Positions 47,106 to 59,062 of a stretch of 64,000 nt of DNA are shown one piece after another. The DNA comes from Marsupella aquatica (lineage: Eukaryota; Marchantiophyta): NCBI GenBank assembly GCA_973895155.1, contig OZ316897.1, forward strand, positions 22,444,001 to 22,508,000, read 5' to 3'. Both the position numbers and the translations under genes were made by a program. Every line of letters begins with the position of its first letter. Within the stretch, counting starts at the first letter, position 1. The notes under the pieces are model-generated. The model was not told the origin of the DNA, did no database searches, and saw only the letters and a program-made list of their open reading frames with translations.

Positions 47106-47894
47106 TTAGTATCCTAGGAGTTCGTCGAGAGTTTTGTGCATGTCCCTCGGCCGAAACCTCTGATGACCCGGGCCCCGATGAACCACGGATCTATCGGAAG
47201 GGCGTCCGCAATCCAGTTCTCGAACGGAGGGGAGCCCCCATTTCTCAATGAGAATGCTTCTGTGCGGAAGAGTGAAATGAAGGCTACGAGCTGCTTTTGT
47301 TGTAAGAGAGGGCACGGCCAGAACCTCCATTCCAGCGGCCTTCGCGGCTTCCACTCCCACCGGAGAATCCTCGGCGACGAGGCAGGCCGATGCGTCTGCA
47401 TTGAGCCGCCGGGCTGCTTCGGGATATATATTTGGGGGATGGTTTCCAGTCCTTGACCTCGTCACAGGCGACGATGATAGACGCCCTTCTGATACCCAAA
47501 TTTCAGTAGAATGTTGGTCAAGGGCGAACTGGAAGCCACAGCGACGGGAATTGCGTGGGATTTCACGTACTGGAGCAATTGGACGGCACCTGGAAGCGGC
47601 TTCACGTCGGCCCGCCGGTTGTTGAGAAGCTCAATTAACACTGAGAAAATCTCCTCTGCTGTAATGGGAAGATTGTAGTCTTCCTTCAATGCTGTGCCGC
47701 ATCAAGCGGCCGCTTCCCGAGCCGTCTCTCGCCCCACGCCCGTCCCATTGTTTGCCGTAATTGGTGACAATCTCCTTCTCGACGTCGACGAGCCTCCCTG
47801 TGTCGAGCAGAGTGCCGTCGAGATCCAGGATGAGGTGCGTGATTTCGTTCGGTGCGTTTCCGTTCTGCAGGTCGGAATCGGCTTCAGAAGCCAT
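47106..47894 (-). pseudogene. FMN hydrolase/riboflavin kinase pseudogene (HAD part)
   Basis: Intronless, frame-broken copy of the plant bifunctional HAD phosphatase/riboflavin kinase, which makes and removes FMN. It starts MASEADSDLQNG with the HAD motif LILDLDGTLLDT (DxD intact). It continues through YGKQWDG, RLGKRPLDAA, EDYNLPITAEEIFSVL, VKPLPGAVQLLQYVKSH, VACDEVKDWKPSP, NIYPEAARRLNADASACLVA, EDSPVGVEAAKAAGMEV and PPFENWIADALPIDPWFIG, ending soon after GFGRGT at the start of the kinase domain. These pieces lie in order but in changing frames, with shifts near 47724, 47692, 47488, 47436 (a run of five G) and 47230. Five shifts, a missing kinase domain and no introns suggest a dead, possibly retroposed copy. 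No poly(A) remnant is obvious. Sequencing error is unlikely to explain all the breaks. Confidence 0.85.
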
Positions 47895-47954
47895 GGAGAG
47901 TATTGTAGTTTGATAGAATTGGCCACGAGGACTTGGATTGAAAGCTTGCAACCT

Positions 47955-48010
47955 TGAATTCAATTCAATTCAATTCAGATCAATTCAATTCACTTCAAGT
48001 CACTTCAATT
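47955..48010. repeat. (AATTC)n microsatellite
   Basis: AATTC units repeat about six times, then decay to CACTTCAAGTCACTTCAATT. It lies just upstream of the pseudogene start. Confidence 0.9.
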
Positions 48011-48377
48011 AGACCCACCACGATGTCGCTCTCCAATCAATTACGATTCGTATCGTTTGCATTGGAGAGAGTCGGGGGGAACTGAGACCATGGTGTTGGA
48101 GCCGTCACCTGAGTCACCTTCGGGAGAAGTTTCTTTGATTCGTTAGCCCCTCCTCTCGTTTTGCCTTCATAGCTTTATGGGGGGCCCTCACTGCCCGTAA
48201 CAACAGTCCCACCACCAGGCTTTTCAATGCCACCATTTGTGAAGGAGAAGATCTACTTTATTATCTAATTTTGCTAGATTACTTTTTGATTGGCATATTT
48301 TCCTCTATTTAAGGATAATTGTTAGTTTTGGCTAGTGGGGTTTGTAGCTAGGTGGGAAACTGGCTAATGGACAATAG
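48011..48377. other. Spacer
   Basis: No gene seen. It separates the pseudogene from the LTR fragment. Confidence 0.4.
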
Positions 48378-48790
48378 TGTTGAGCAAAGAGTGCATTCAC
48401 TACGTTAAGCCCATGATCATTCAATGCTATAAGTAATCTATAGTGAAAGATATGTGGTGTTTCACTTTAGTTGTTGAGGCTATGTCTATGGAAACACACG
48501 AGAGTTTTATTACACTCTAGGCCTGTTAGCCATACCCAGCCTCCCTATTTTTCATCAGGTTCCGTAACAATGAGCGTTCTCCCTATCCAAGCAAATATCA
48601 TTTTGGATATAGTGTGCAAGTAAGTTGCCCTAACCTAGTTCATGTGGGAGTTCGTGACTAAGGTCAGCTGTAACTAAAATTATAATTGTAACCCTAGACC
48701 TAAGAGTAAATGGTTAAACGATTCCCCGCTTGACTCCGGTCTAGAGGAGAATAATATTGTTAACCTATATTATTACATTTTAGGGCATTA
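48378..48790 (-). mobile_element. LTR fragment related to the copia element
   Basis: Read on the minus strand this aligns along its length with the copia LTR at 12060. Shared words, in the same order, are TTTACTCTTA(C/G)GTCTAGG, TTGCACACTATATC, GGCTCATTGTTA / CGCTCATTGTTA, GGGCTTAGAGT / GGCCTAGAGT, TGTTCCCGTGGACGTAGCC / TGTTTCCATAGACATAGCC, ATGGGCTT and the end GCTCAACA. Beyond the LTR start (about 48719) it continues into a purine-tract-like GGGGAA preceded by GAGTCAAG and CTCCTCTAGACC, as in the copia element's PPT region. So it is a 3' LTR plus some 60 bases of internal sequence. It lacks the 18-base tandem array and is strongly diverged. Confidence 0.8.
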
Positions 48791-49598
48791 TTGAGGAAGA
48801 ATGTATGGTCAATATTTGAATCAACTCATTATGAAGATTGTCCTCTCTTTTTACTAAAACTAGAAAAAAACAAATAGCCTTTAAGTGTATAAAGGTCTTG
48901 CTACCATATACCCCACTAGCATTATATGGGCAATGATAGCCACTCAAAACTCAGGTGAAGCTCTCTCTTTTTGGGGCACTATGACACACAACGAGACACA
49001 CAATTATGCCTTGTATGCAGGACTGCACTCCATAGTTCAATCCCTCCAATATTTGTCTCTTTGTATATTTTTTAACCTTATGGATGAGAATGCCCATCAC
49101 CAGTACAACTGCATTTTGAGGTTTGTCCTTTACTTGTCTCTTGGTGAAGTATATGAACTTGCATGCAATTTGGGTTTGTGACCTCTCCATCTCATGCAAA
49201 GCCAAAATGTACCGGTCACTTATATGAACACTTGTCACATATCTAAACCAAAATCTCAGTGAGGTCATTTCTTGTCTTGACCCTTCGTTGTAAAGCCCAC
49301 TCAGGCCCTATTCTAAGATACATGCTTTTATTATATACAGAATCTGCTGACTCGTGCGGAAGCCATAGGACCTCACTTCGATCATTCTTCTGTTCTCTGA
49401 ACAACGAAATCAATGGAGTTCGTCAAATGGATTGAATTGACCTCGTGGGCCTGGACAGTCAATCTGGTTGACCTCGTGAGACTAAAAGATTATAGTCTCA
49501 ACAGTGAAAGGGTTTTACCTCTTGCTCGACGAGAGACGCCCTAATAATAAGTGGAGGAAGTCTCCAAAACCCTTCTCACAAGATTACGAAACTGTAAT
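48791..49598. other. Spacer
   Basis: AT-rich sequence. Open frames at 48885-49268 on both strands are short and unrecognised. Confidence 0.4.
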
Positions 49599-50229
49599 GT
49601 CTACACTATATAAGTGCATTCCATCTGTTACTGCAAACTGGTGGTATCGTCCTCTAAAATCATAATTGGCACATTTAAATTGTAAATGAACTGCAGGTCT
49701 ATGCTCACAACACATCCATAAGTGCGTTCTTGTCTATAAGAGTGCATGTGTATTTATCAGTTACTGTAACACATAGTCTAGAAGCATCTATTGATAAGTG
49801 CAGAGTATTTCCTGTAACTGCAGGTCAATGTCACCTAATGACACACATATAAGTGCATTTTTGTCTACAATAGTGCACATACATTTATCAATTACTCCAA
49901 CACGTAAGCTAGAAGCACTTTTGATAAGTACAGCAGATAACCATATAGAGTAGTTTCATGCACTTATGTTGGATTGTGCACTATTAGGGTTCAGGGTAAA
50001 GGAGTCTGACATGTATGACCTGACAACACCTATGATCAAGTGCATAAGCAATTTCACTCAGTTACTGGATAGTGGGACAACTCCTATGATTAAGTGCATA
50101 AACAATTTCACATTCACTTGTTGGATAGTGCAACATGCACATAAATGATATCCTGTGCACTTATGACATAGTGCACAACCTGCAGGCTTTGAGTGTCTTC
50201 CCCAGAGCTTGCACTTAGACATGGTAGAC
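49599..50229. mobile_element. TAAGTGCA-rich DNA transposon candidate
   Basis: GTCTACACTATATAAGTGCA at 49599 is matched in inverse by TGCACTTAGACATGGTAGAC at 50210-50229. Between them TAAGTGCA and its complement recur many times (for example near 49721, 49795, 49850, 49962, 50034 and 50155). The density resembles subterminal repeats and shares the AAGTGCA word with the 37025-37392 element. The ends are imperfect and no target duplication is evident. Confidence 0.45.
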
Positions 50230-50425
50230 TGTCATTGCAAACTAATTCTCCCCCACGGATGAGATGAGATGAGATGAGATGTAGACTCTAATTTTAAAAT
50301 AATTGGACACAGTAGTCTGCAATTGCAAACTAATTCTCCCCCACAGATGGGAAAAGTTGAGACTAGACGTAGACTGTAATTGCAAAATAATTCTTTGCCC
50401 GCATGGATGAGATGAGATGACGAGG
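50222..50425. repeat. Imperfect tandem repeat with (GATGA)n
   Basis: Three diverged copies of GTAGACTGTAATTGCAAA, CTAATTCTCCCCCAC and GGATGAGATGAG-type sequence, period about 70-90 bases. A GATGA microsatellite lies at 50256-50281. Confidence 0.8.
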
Positions 50426-51691
50426 AACTGAGGAAGGCCTCTCTCTCTCTCGCTACGGAACTGTCACAAGCGAAAGTTCCTTACACGCTTCGAAGTTTTG
50501 TAAGAGCGATCTAGACTGATGTAGCGTATTATTGGATCCAATCTCATTCCGCGGATCCGCACGTGCTGCTTTGTTTCCAGTCCAGCACCGTCCATGCGTG
50601 CTCAATTCGTCCGCAGACTTTTCTTGTGCGCTCCCCCTGGTCACACTGTCAACTACCTCTCCTCTCCCGGGCTTGACTTGCTCCTTCCACCGCACAACAG
50701 ACGGTCCGCAGAGGGAGATTGAAAGGAAGTATTATAGTAATCGATCATCCCGCCGCTTGGATGAGGTCAGAATTATGATGAGGGCCCATATTTCGTGCCG
50801 GAGGAGAAGAACTACCGTATTAAATCTTGCTGCAAGGGGAGGACAGAATGGATTCAGTGTTTCAGTGGCTTGAAGTTAAAGGGACCATGACAAGTACAGT
50901 AGTAGGCGTCTCCGAGAATGTTCGCTCTTCGCCATTCGTTCCGCTGTGTTTTCAGTGACGGTCGTGTCCAAAGGTTTACTACTCATTTTGATGTCTCGAA
51001 AAAGGTTGATACCCGGAGTTGACTGCTGGCTGATGGAAATTTCCCCAGTCTTCAATTTCAACACTGGGATGCCGAGAGAGTGGCGGCATAGTATGAATCC
51101 TTCTACAGAATGACGACAGGATGATGTGAAGATGGTCGTTGATTGTCGGGACGACAGAGAGGGACGGTGGAGTCTTGAAGAGGACTTTCGGAAGAGAGAT
51201 ACTTTTGGTCTATGGTTCAACGGCGGCCTTTGCTTCGATGGTGGAATCCAGCTGGATGGTATCAATGGGAGCATCGCGGTTTACTATTAATTATCGTGGA
51301 CAGCGAGCCTCTAGGTTCAATTCAAATGCTTTCAATGCTGTTCAAGTGATGCATAAAGGTACACACGAACAAGAACATTGAAAGCACTTCTTACTTGAAA
51401 TCTTTTATTTACTCTGATGGGCTTTCCATCTTCATTCATGCACTATAAGATGCGGAAGAATGGATTGAAAGTACTCCTGATTGATGATGACTGCATCGAC
51501 AAAGCCGCTCCTATACCGTCGGGGTTGTCGTTGCTGCTTTGTTCTGCCTCAGGGTGGCATCGTGGAGCTCAAAAGCACTTGCCACTCACTGATGGGAAGG
51601 GGCCCTGAAAGAAATATATGTTGGTGGTTTTCTGGTTCCTCAAGTCTCGCTTTCAATGTGGAGGAGGAGTTCATTAGGGGAGTAAGGGAGA
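50426..51691. other. Upstream region of the receptor kinase gene
   Basis: A CT microsatellite at about 50441 and several short open frames are present. One of them (51417-51608) could be an upstream frame in the leader. Presumed promoter and 5' leader of the SPARK kinase. Confidence 0.45.
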
Positions 51692-54600
51692 ATGTCATCC
51701 TTGCTTTATCGATTTCTAGTCGTCATTATGAAGCGCTCAGTTCAAAATTGGCTGGTCTTGTCGGTGTTGGTTTGTTCCACCCTCTCGGAATTTGCAATCT
51801 GCGACTCACTGGCGTTCGATCTTCAGGAGGGAAAAGTGATAGTACAAGGTCCTGATCATGATCTCAGCTTATTTCCTTCAAACTCTCGCACGAAAAGCCC
51901 ACGAGAAATGGCCACCGAAGAAGAATCTCTCTTTAATCGGTATTCGGCTCCTAAGGTCCCAGGAACGAATGACAGGAGAGCACGATCAGCCACAAAGTTT
52001 AGTCCGCAGTCTGGTCGAAAGGATGATCGGTGGAAGGTTTCCTCCAGCAGAGGTGGCTTTCTTCGTGAATCTAAGCGTGGAAGCAGAAAGTCGAGCCATT
52101 CGAGAGGTCTGCTGCAGCAGTCCAGCCAGCCTTCATGTCCAGTAGATTTCAAGTTCATGAGGCAATTTCCCTCGTACGTCGACTCCTGCCGGGATTTTGA
52201 CCCACTGCAGAGCAGCGCCTGCTGCAGGGCCTTAAACTCTTCAATTGGGCAAGCGTGGTCGGAGTACTTGAGAGTCTCCGGACAGTTCCGCCTCAAAGAT
52301 GTTGCAACTGTGGGTGCTTGCTTTGACGTTCTCAGTGCCGAGCTACAGACAGAGGACAACAGTCTCAGCAGCATGATCGTGCCGACATGCTTCCCCGAAT
52401 CAAACTACTCGAATTACGTCAGCGGCCCTTCCAATTGTCAGGGAATCAAAACCCGAGCAGACTTCGAGAGACTTGCTGGTCCGGCCACCATTAATTCGAC
52501 ATTAAACCGGTACTGCTCGGGCTCCTCCATCATTGCATACAATCTCTGCCTCCTGTGCGTGAACTCCATAAAATCGATATATGCAGAGCTGTCCGCAATA
52601 GGACCGAACCATACAGATTGCTCCATTTACACCCTCTTCTATGCAGCTGGGGTCAGCAATGTGAACGGTCCTTATGACCCCGCTGCAGCGAATTGTATAC
52701 TGGCGACTGATATCAAGAGCTCCAAGAAGGGCGCTTCGGAAGACTTAGCGTTGCACATTGGCATTGGGGCTGCTGCAGCGTTCGTGGTTAGCGCGATTGC
52801 CTTTTTCGTTTTCGTTTTTTGGTGGAGGAGGAGGAGGGGGGCCGCACGGAGGGCGTTCATAGAGCGCAACACTGGGCTCCTGAAGCCGGCTATGATGCGG
52901 CCCAACACAGGTCTCATCAAATTTTCATTCGAGGAGATCAGGGCTGCCACCAACAATTTCTCGGCCAAGAATTACATTGGCTCGGGCGGGTTTGGTGATG
53001 TGTACCATGGTGTGCTTGACGATGGGTTGGAGGTGGCTGTCAAGAGGATGAAGAACTGCTCGACAGATGGTGATGCGGATTTCATCAATGAGGTGTGTAT
53101 AAATCTGCCGAAACGTTGATTTAATCACACCGTAATCTGAATTTAGTGCGCAAAAGAGAGTGGAAAACCACCGAGAGATCGTCAAATTAAATGTCAATCA
53201 TGTTAGGTTATCGTTTGCTAAATTGCTTTCGTCTGTCGTCAACTGAAGCTAGACCACACTCTAGAGGACTTAAAAGTTCTAAAAATCTTCCTTTCTGTGG
53301 AAAAGGCTGAATTCCATTCTGACACACAAGGAAACTCACCTGTTCCGTCTATCTTGTCACTTAATTGAGTAGACGAGCTAAGATGCTGGAAAGCATGCGA
53401 TCAACAAGCATCCGATAAAGTTCGGATCAACCTGACCTGTGACGCATTGTAAGAGTGGCTGTTGCATCATTCGGGACAAAGTCATGCGCAGGCTCTGGAT
53501 AGAAAATTCAGGAAATGTGAACGTTATGAACAGCCGGTTCCAACAACGCCTCTGGCCGAGACGTCATGGATCTAAAGAACTCTTCGAGAAAAATTGTAAA
53601 ATTCGGTGAACATGCTTTGAATGAGGACTTCCTAATCATTAGTTTCGTCTCGTGGCAATTCTTCAGGTTTAGGTTATTCACTGATTAGGAGACTCAACCA
53701 AAGCGTAGGAATAACAGTAAATTCGTTTAGGTTCAGTGTTTTGGAGGATAGCTCAGACTGTAGTAAACTCCTCATCATAGTTGACTCATACCAGAAACGA
53801 TTCTCGATTATCTCGGGTACCAATTTGGAGAACAGGTTGTTCAAATTGGGTAAAAGTCTTTACGTTCATCCAAATGGAGCACACAGGGAGATCTTACCGT
53901 AAAACCACTGTTTACGGTCTTGTGCTTCACTGTTTGAGGGAGAAATAGCAGTACATAGGAGATGAACTGCAGCCTCAACAAGAGTGAGACACGCTTAGGA
54001 ACCCCAACTTGTTTTAGGTCTCACCTAGCATCTACATGAAGGTAATAGCTTGCTGTCTCTACATGGAGTTGGAACTGTGACTTCTCGGAAAGATGTGGAC
54101 ATGAAGAGCCAGTGGATCTGCTTTAATTTTGTTGTTGTGAAAAGGAGGTCTCAAATGATGTGATGACTAAAAAATTGGACAAGATCTCCAAGGCACATTG
54201 CGTCCTTCGAGTGAGAGCACTTAACCAGATCTGCAATTAATTATCAGACAGTAGTCATCTACTTTCTTAGACTAATGAATTGCGCTTGGACTTGGATTAT
54301 TTTCAACTAGGTGAACGTGATCAACAGCTTGCGACATCGCAATCTCGTAATCCTGCGAGGCTGTTGTGTGGCAAGCACGGACGCAGATGGGCACCAGCGT
54401 CTCCTCATCTACGACTACATGTCCAACGGGAGCCTGCAAGATTACCTTTTCGGAACGAAAGCAATCAATAAGCCAGTCCTGAAATGGGCGGATCGGAGAC
54501 GCCTAGCCATCGGGATGGCGAAAGGGATTGCGTATCTGCACAACGATGCACGGCCTTCCATCATCCACAGGGACATTAAGGCGGCCAACCTGCTGCTCGA

Positions 54601-55267
54601 CGAGAATCTGCATGCTAAGGTGGCGGACTTCGGGCTGGCGAAATTCAGCATCGAAGGGCAGTCTCTGGTGGAAACCGCAGTTGCCGGGACGCTGGGCTAT
54701 GTAGCACCCGAGTACGCTCTCTATGGGCAGTTGACAGACAAGAGCGATGTCTACAGTTTTGGAGTGTTGCTGCTGGAGTTGATGAGTGGGAGGAGCGCAA
54801 TCGAGGGGGTCCTTGGGCAGTCCTCCCTGATCACGGATTGGGCTTGGGGGATAGTGAAGGACGGCAATGTGGTGGACATAGTTGACGAGAAGATCAGGAA
54901 TGAAGCTCTTCGAGATACCATGGAGAGGTTTGTTCTCGTGGGGATCTTGTGCTCCCACATGCTGGTGGCATTTCGACCCACCATGGAAGAGGCTCTGAGA
55001 TACCTTGAAGGAGATTCTCCGCTTCCTCACATCCCCAACCGGCCCTTACCCATGAACCACATGGAATTACCTTGGGAAAGACATTCACCTCCTCGTGCCC
55101 CTTCTCCAAGCCCGTCCCCACCACCTATCGACATTGCTGCTGGTACGGACGCCCTCCCAGATGGGAAGGAATCAGAAGCAGCGAGACAGTACAGAGTGCA
55201 TAGAGCTGCTATGAGGGAGTTTTCTGGAAATTCCGCAAGCGTGAACGAAGAGTCATTGCTTCGGTAG
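51692..55267 (+). CDS. SPARK-domain receptor-like kinase
   Basis: Plasma-membrane receptor kinase, 785 residues, two exons (51692-53092 and 54311-55267) split in frame at FINE / VNVINSLRHRNLV. A hydrophobic signal peptide (NWLVLSVLVCSTL) is followed by an unusually long basic Ser/Arg-rich segment (about 40-145). Then comes a Cys-rich SPARK domain (CPVDFKFMRQFPSYVDSC, CCRALN, CFDVLSAEL, CFPESNY, CLLCVNSI; about 148-320). The membrane helix is at about 353-378, followed by RRRR. The kinase has GSGGFGDVYHG, AVKRMK, HRDIKAANLLL, VADFGLAKF and GTLGYVAPEY, so it is an active-type RD kinase. The tail is Pro-rich. The architecture matches plant SPARK kinases such as At1g11050, RKF3 and ARK1. Ligand and pathway are unknown. 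The 1218-base intron sits within the kinase N-lobe. Translation may start at 51692 or at the second ATG, 51728. Confidence 0.93.
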
Positions 55268-57629
55268 TTGCCTTGCAGTCTGGCGAACTGACTCATCGCA
55301 TCGAATGGAAGTCTTGCTCAATCAGCAAATTAAAGCATGATTTAAGAGGGGAGCACAGTCAGGAGAGCCCGCAGGAGAGGTGATTCACTAATCAGTGGGC
55401 TCGAATTCTGCGGACGCGTGGCACCCCAGCCAGTTCAGTGAGCATCTCGCTGATTCCCGTTGGCTATTGCTCTACCACTTTCATTTTGATTGATACTTCA
55501 GATAGGATTGCCGCTGCCAATGAACTTGAGGCCGGGAGTTGAGACATTCTTTTCTTCATTAACGTCGGCAGCTTTAAGAGAAACGGCTCCGAACAAACGC
55601 TTTTGGATACAAAGCAGACAAGCCAAACAGCTTCAATGAATCCATTTGGGGTACCACCGAAAGAATGCGTCCATCAATCCAGTTCGTTGAACGCAACAGA
55701 AGAATGGCTTCATACAATTCTCAAACAGACATTCTCGGGAAACTGATTTCGGGATTGTTTGAGAGCTACATTCAAGACAATCTAGGCCGGGACCTCTCAG
55801 GATATATCGGTTGTCATGAGCAGCTGTTGATGACCTTCGATGACTCGACTATTCTCCGGTGTGGAATTTTATTGAAGAGAGAAAGCTGCGCCAAGCTCCA
55901 GACAGACATGCTGTCACACACCTTTGCCTGGTAGAAGCTAGATACCTGTCGATTGGCAATGGAGAGAATCTAGAAGATCTATGCATGGGGCTGGTTATTA
56001 CGGAGGTATGCAGTGAGTCATTTCTGTGGCAGCTTTGGGCAACAAATATTTCTCTCTGCGTCCTCTGGTACACTGTTTTTAATGACTGATACCTGCAGCT
56101 TTAGGAACGAGAATCAAGTTGTCCATGCTTTGCCCAGATCTTGTTGGGCTCAGCATGTGCTAGCTAGACATTGACGTCACTGAGACCAGGCGTTACAGAG
56201 ATTTTTAGGGAAGGGTGAATTGTAATATATTTATTAAGTCCAGGACTCTGATAACAACTTTCCACGCTGTTGTCCACCTGTTTCCAAAAGGTTGTCTGCA
56301 TTCTTCCTTGAGGAAAAATGGATGCATTTGGAGAGTAGGTGTAAAACGTGAGCTCTGGATCCCAAATAGCCCTTTGAATTTTTTTGCAAAGATACAACTC
56401 GGCTGCTCAAAAGGTCAATGAAAACTGTTTGAAACTCCAGAGTTCCACCATTCAACAATCTAAACAGTGTGATATGCAACCTAGCTCTTTGCATACTCAA
56501 GGTGTGTTTATGAAATGTCATTCTGGCAGGAAGCCTCCTTGGCCACTGGATTATGGTGACAGTTTTTTCTAACTGTGAGATGGACCTCAAAGTGCTACTA
56601 TGAACCTTTTCCTAGCTTGCACACTTCTTGAAACCCTGTGCCCAACCTGACACTTTCTCTCAGCTTGCACACTTTTTGAAATCCAGTTGCCAAACTGACT
56701 CCCCTAAGTCTAACTTCCTGGTTGTTTCATTTGAGCTTGACAACACGTCTACTCAACAGCACTTACTATTGAAAATACTTGAAAATACCACACAACGCAC
56801 GGGCATCAGGCTAATGACTAACAATAGCATTGAGGATTGCAGGAGAATGAGGAGATGGACCGCACTACACAATACGACCCCCACCTCTTAAGCTAGCTGG
56901 CCCACAGACCAAGACATACATACATACAGCCGGCCCTCTTTCCCTATCAAGTCACCCCACCTAGCTCCCACAAAGATGTCAGTCCCTCAAGCAGTGTTAT
57001 AAAGTTTTGCCTCTTAGAGTCAACTTAGGAGGGTCCCGCAAATCATGATTTGGAATGTCCTTATTGAGACACACGGCTTACATTAGAAAAAACGTTGAGA
57101 TTCATGTGTATGATCTAGGTGACGACAATAAAGAAATGACTGTACATTACACAGTACCAGTGAGTACTTGCAATTCCACTTGTTGCATGTTCAAGGATTG
57201 CGTCTTTCACAGGGTCAGGTGGTGAATGATTTTAACAGTTAAGTGTCGAGGTGCGTAAGCATTGTTTCACGTATTCCTCAACAGTCAGTTTGGGTCGCAA
57301 CTTCCAGTGACAAGCTGTGGAAGGTTTCGATAAGTCTATGGGACCTCTTCCTCCGGCTGAATTTCCAGATTATACCGACCTTCAAATAAACTCGCAAGCT
57401 TAGGAATCACGTAGAAGCTAGTAATTCTGGCAAACCATCCGACTTCAAACGGACCGATCGCCAATGAAGCAATCGTCGGTCAAAGAAATGCAGATACGAA
57501 CGACTGTACTCCGAACATACACGATAGCTGAGAGGGCAGAGGGAGTCCACAAACCTCCAGAAGGCAGAAAATTATCGAGCTGAGGTGTGAAGCTAGCTTG
57601 AAAAATGCCCGGAAAAATGACTTCATTAA
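55268..57629. other. Spacer between convergent kinase and trihelix genes
   Basis: Contains the 3' ends of both genes. The open frames at 55665-56089 read somewhat protein-like but match no family I know. Nothing else is supported. Confidence 0.45.
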
Positions 57630-59062
57630 TTAAAGTTTCTGCGCTATTGTTTTGACAGCATCCGCCAAGGCAACTAGTGCTTGCGCTAGTGTGGCGGTGT
57701 CTTTAGGTTTATTCTCCGTGTCCCCGCTACCACATTGTTGTCTATCATTGCGTTCCAAAACCTTCATGAAACACTCGACAAGTTCTTTGGACCCATCTTT
57801 CATGGCATGCACGAAATCATCTAATACCACAGGATTTTCCAGGCTAACTGGTGCCTTTTCTTGACCCGCCTTCTTCCTCCTCCGCTTCCCGCTTGAGTCA
57901 GTATCCATGGATTCCATATCGTTGGCCTCGCTACTTCCCACCTTCATTGGCGAGTCATTACAAATTTGAGAGCATTATCAGACTCTGTGATCGAAATTGT
58001 AACTGGAATACATATGCACCCGACAGAAATAGTGAATAAAAAAAGTTTTTTCAATTCGTAAGTAATTGTAATTTCCATGCTTCTAGTTTGAAATAGAAGA
58101 CGGTGTATTGATCAAAGTGAACGATAGACTGTAAATTTTACACAAAGCCCATGAACTTTACTATCAAATATTAACATTACACGATGCAACAGTCATACGA
58201 ACTTGGTTCATTACTACGGCAAGATGTGAAACCGATATAAACAAAGGAGTTTACAAAGCGCTTTGAATTACTGGAGTTGGAATTCCGAACCGAATCGATG
58301 TATGCATGATATTCAAGATGGGATCGTAACAAGCCTAGCTAGAGTACCAGGGTAACTTACAGTGTTCACCTTGTCTTTTTTTGTCAAGCTGTTAGTGCCC
58401 GTGGGTAAAGCGACTCCCACGGTGTTTGGTTGCTTGTAGCTCTCTCGTTCCACCTTACGACGTGCTTTGTCTTTCTTTTCTTCTTTCTCGTTCTGAATTG
58501 CATGCAAGCTATAGAAAACAACCTCGTCCATTTGTGGGGGGAGGCTGGCGTCTTTGCGCTCCTTGTTGGTCATTTCTTTAAAGTAGTTCTTTCCTGTGGG
58601 GTTCACAATGTACTGCCACTCTCGCACAGCCTTGTAATCTTTCATCATGTTCTCCCACTTGTCTTGGCACTGACTGCCGCTTCTGCCCATGTCCTTCCCC
58701 TCCATATGGGTAGCCACGATTCTCCACTTCTCTGCTGCAGGGAGCTTCACCCCTTGGAGCTTGTACATTTGACATCTCTCCCACTCTTCTTTCTTTGCAT
58801 CGATCAATGTCAGCATCTCGGTTACAGTCCATGGGGCACTCCGGCTTCGTTTTTTAGTAGTGCTGCCACTGTTATTGTTATTGCATGAAGGTGTTTGTGC
58901 TCCTCCGTTGCAGTCAGAGGTGGCAGGAGTCGGGAATGTGCTCGGTGTTTGCGGACATGCGCATGCAGACAAGGTCAGGGTGGCCACATCCTCCTGAGTG
59001 GGATCGGATGCCTCTCCGTTCTCGCCTTCCATGTCTGTATCACATTCTAGTTCCCATACCAT
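57630..59062 (-). CDS. Trihelix (Myb/SANT-like) DNA-binding protein
   Basis: 337 residues in two minus-strand exons, 59062-58361 and 57941-57630, with junction KVNT / VGSSEAND (donor GTAAGT, acceptor AATGAAG). After an acidic, Ser/Thr-rich start and a basic KKRSRSAPW, the trihelix domain runs over about 80-170. It shows the spaced aromatic positions W-TVTEMLTLIDAKKEEW, KWRIVATHMEGKDMGRSGSQ, CQDKWENMMKDYKAVREW and FKEMTNKERKD. A Lys/Glu-rich helix (EKEEKKDKARRKVERE) follows. Exon 2 has a nuclear-localisation-like KRRRKK and an Ala/Leu-rich C-terminal helix that could dimerise. It is probably a nuclear transcription regulator. Myb-like proteins of PIF/Harbinger transposons share this fold, so a transposon-derived origin cannot be excluded, though no transposase lies nearby. 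The start could instead be the ATG at 59032. Confidence 0.85.
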
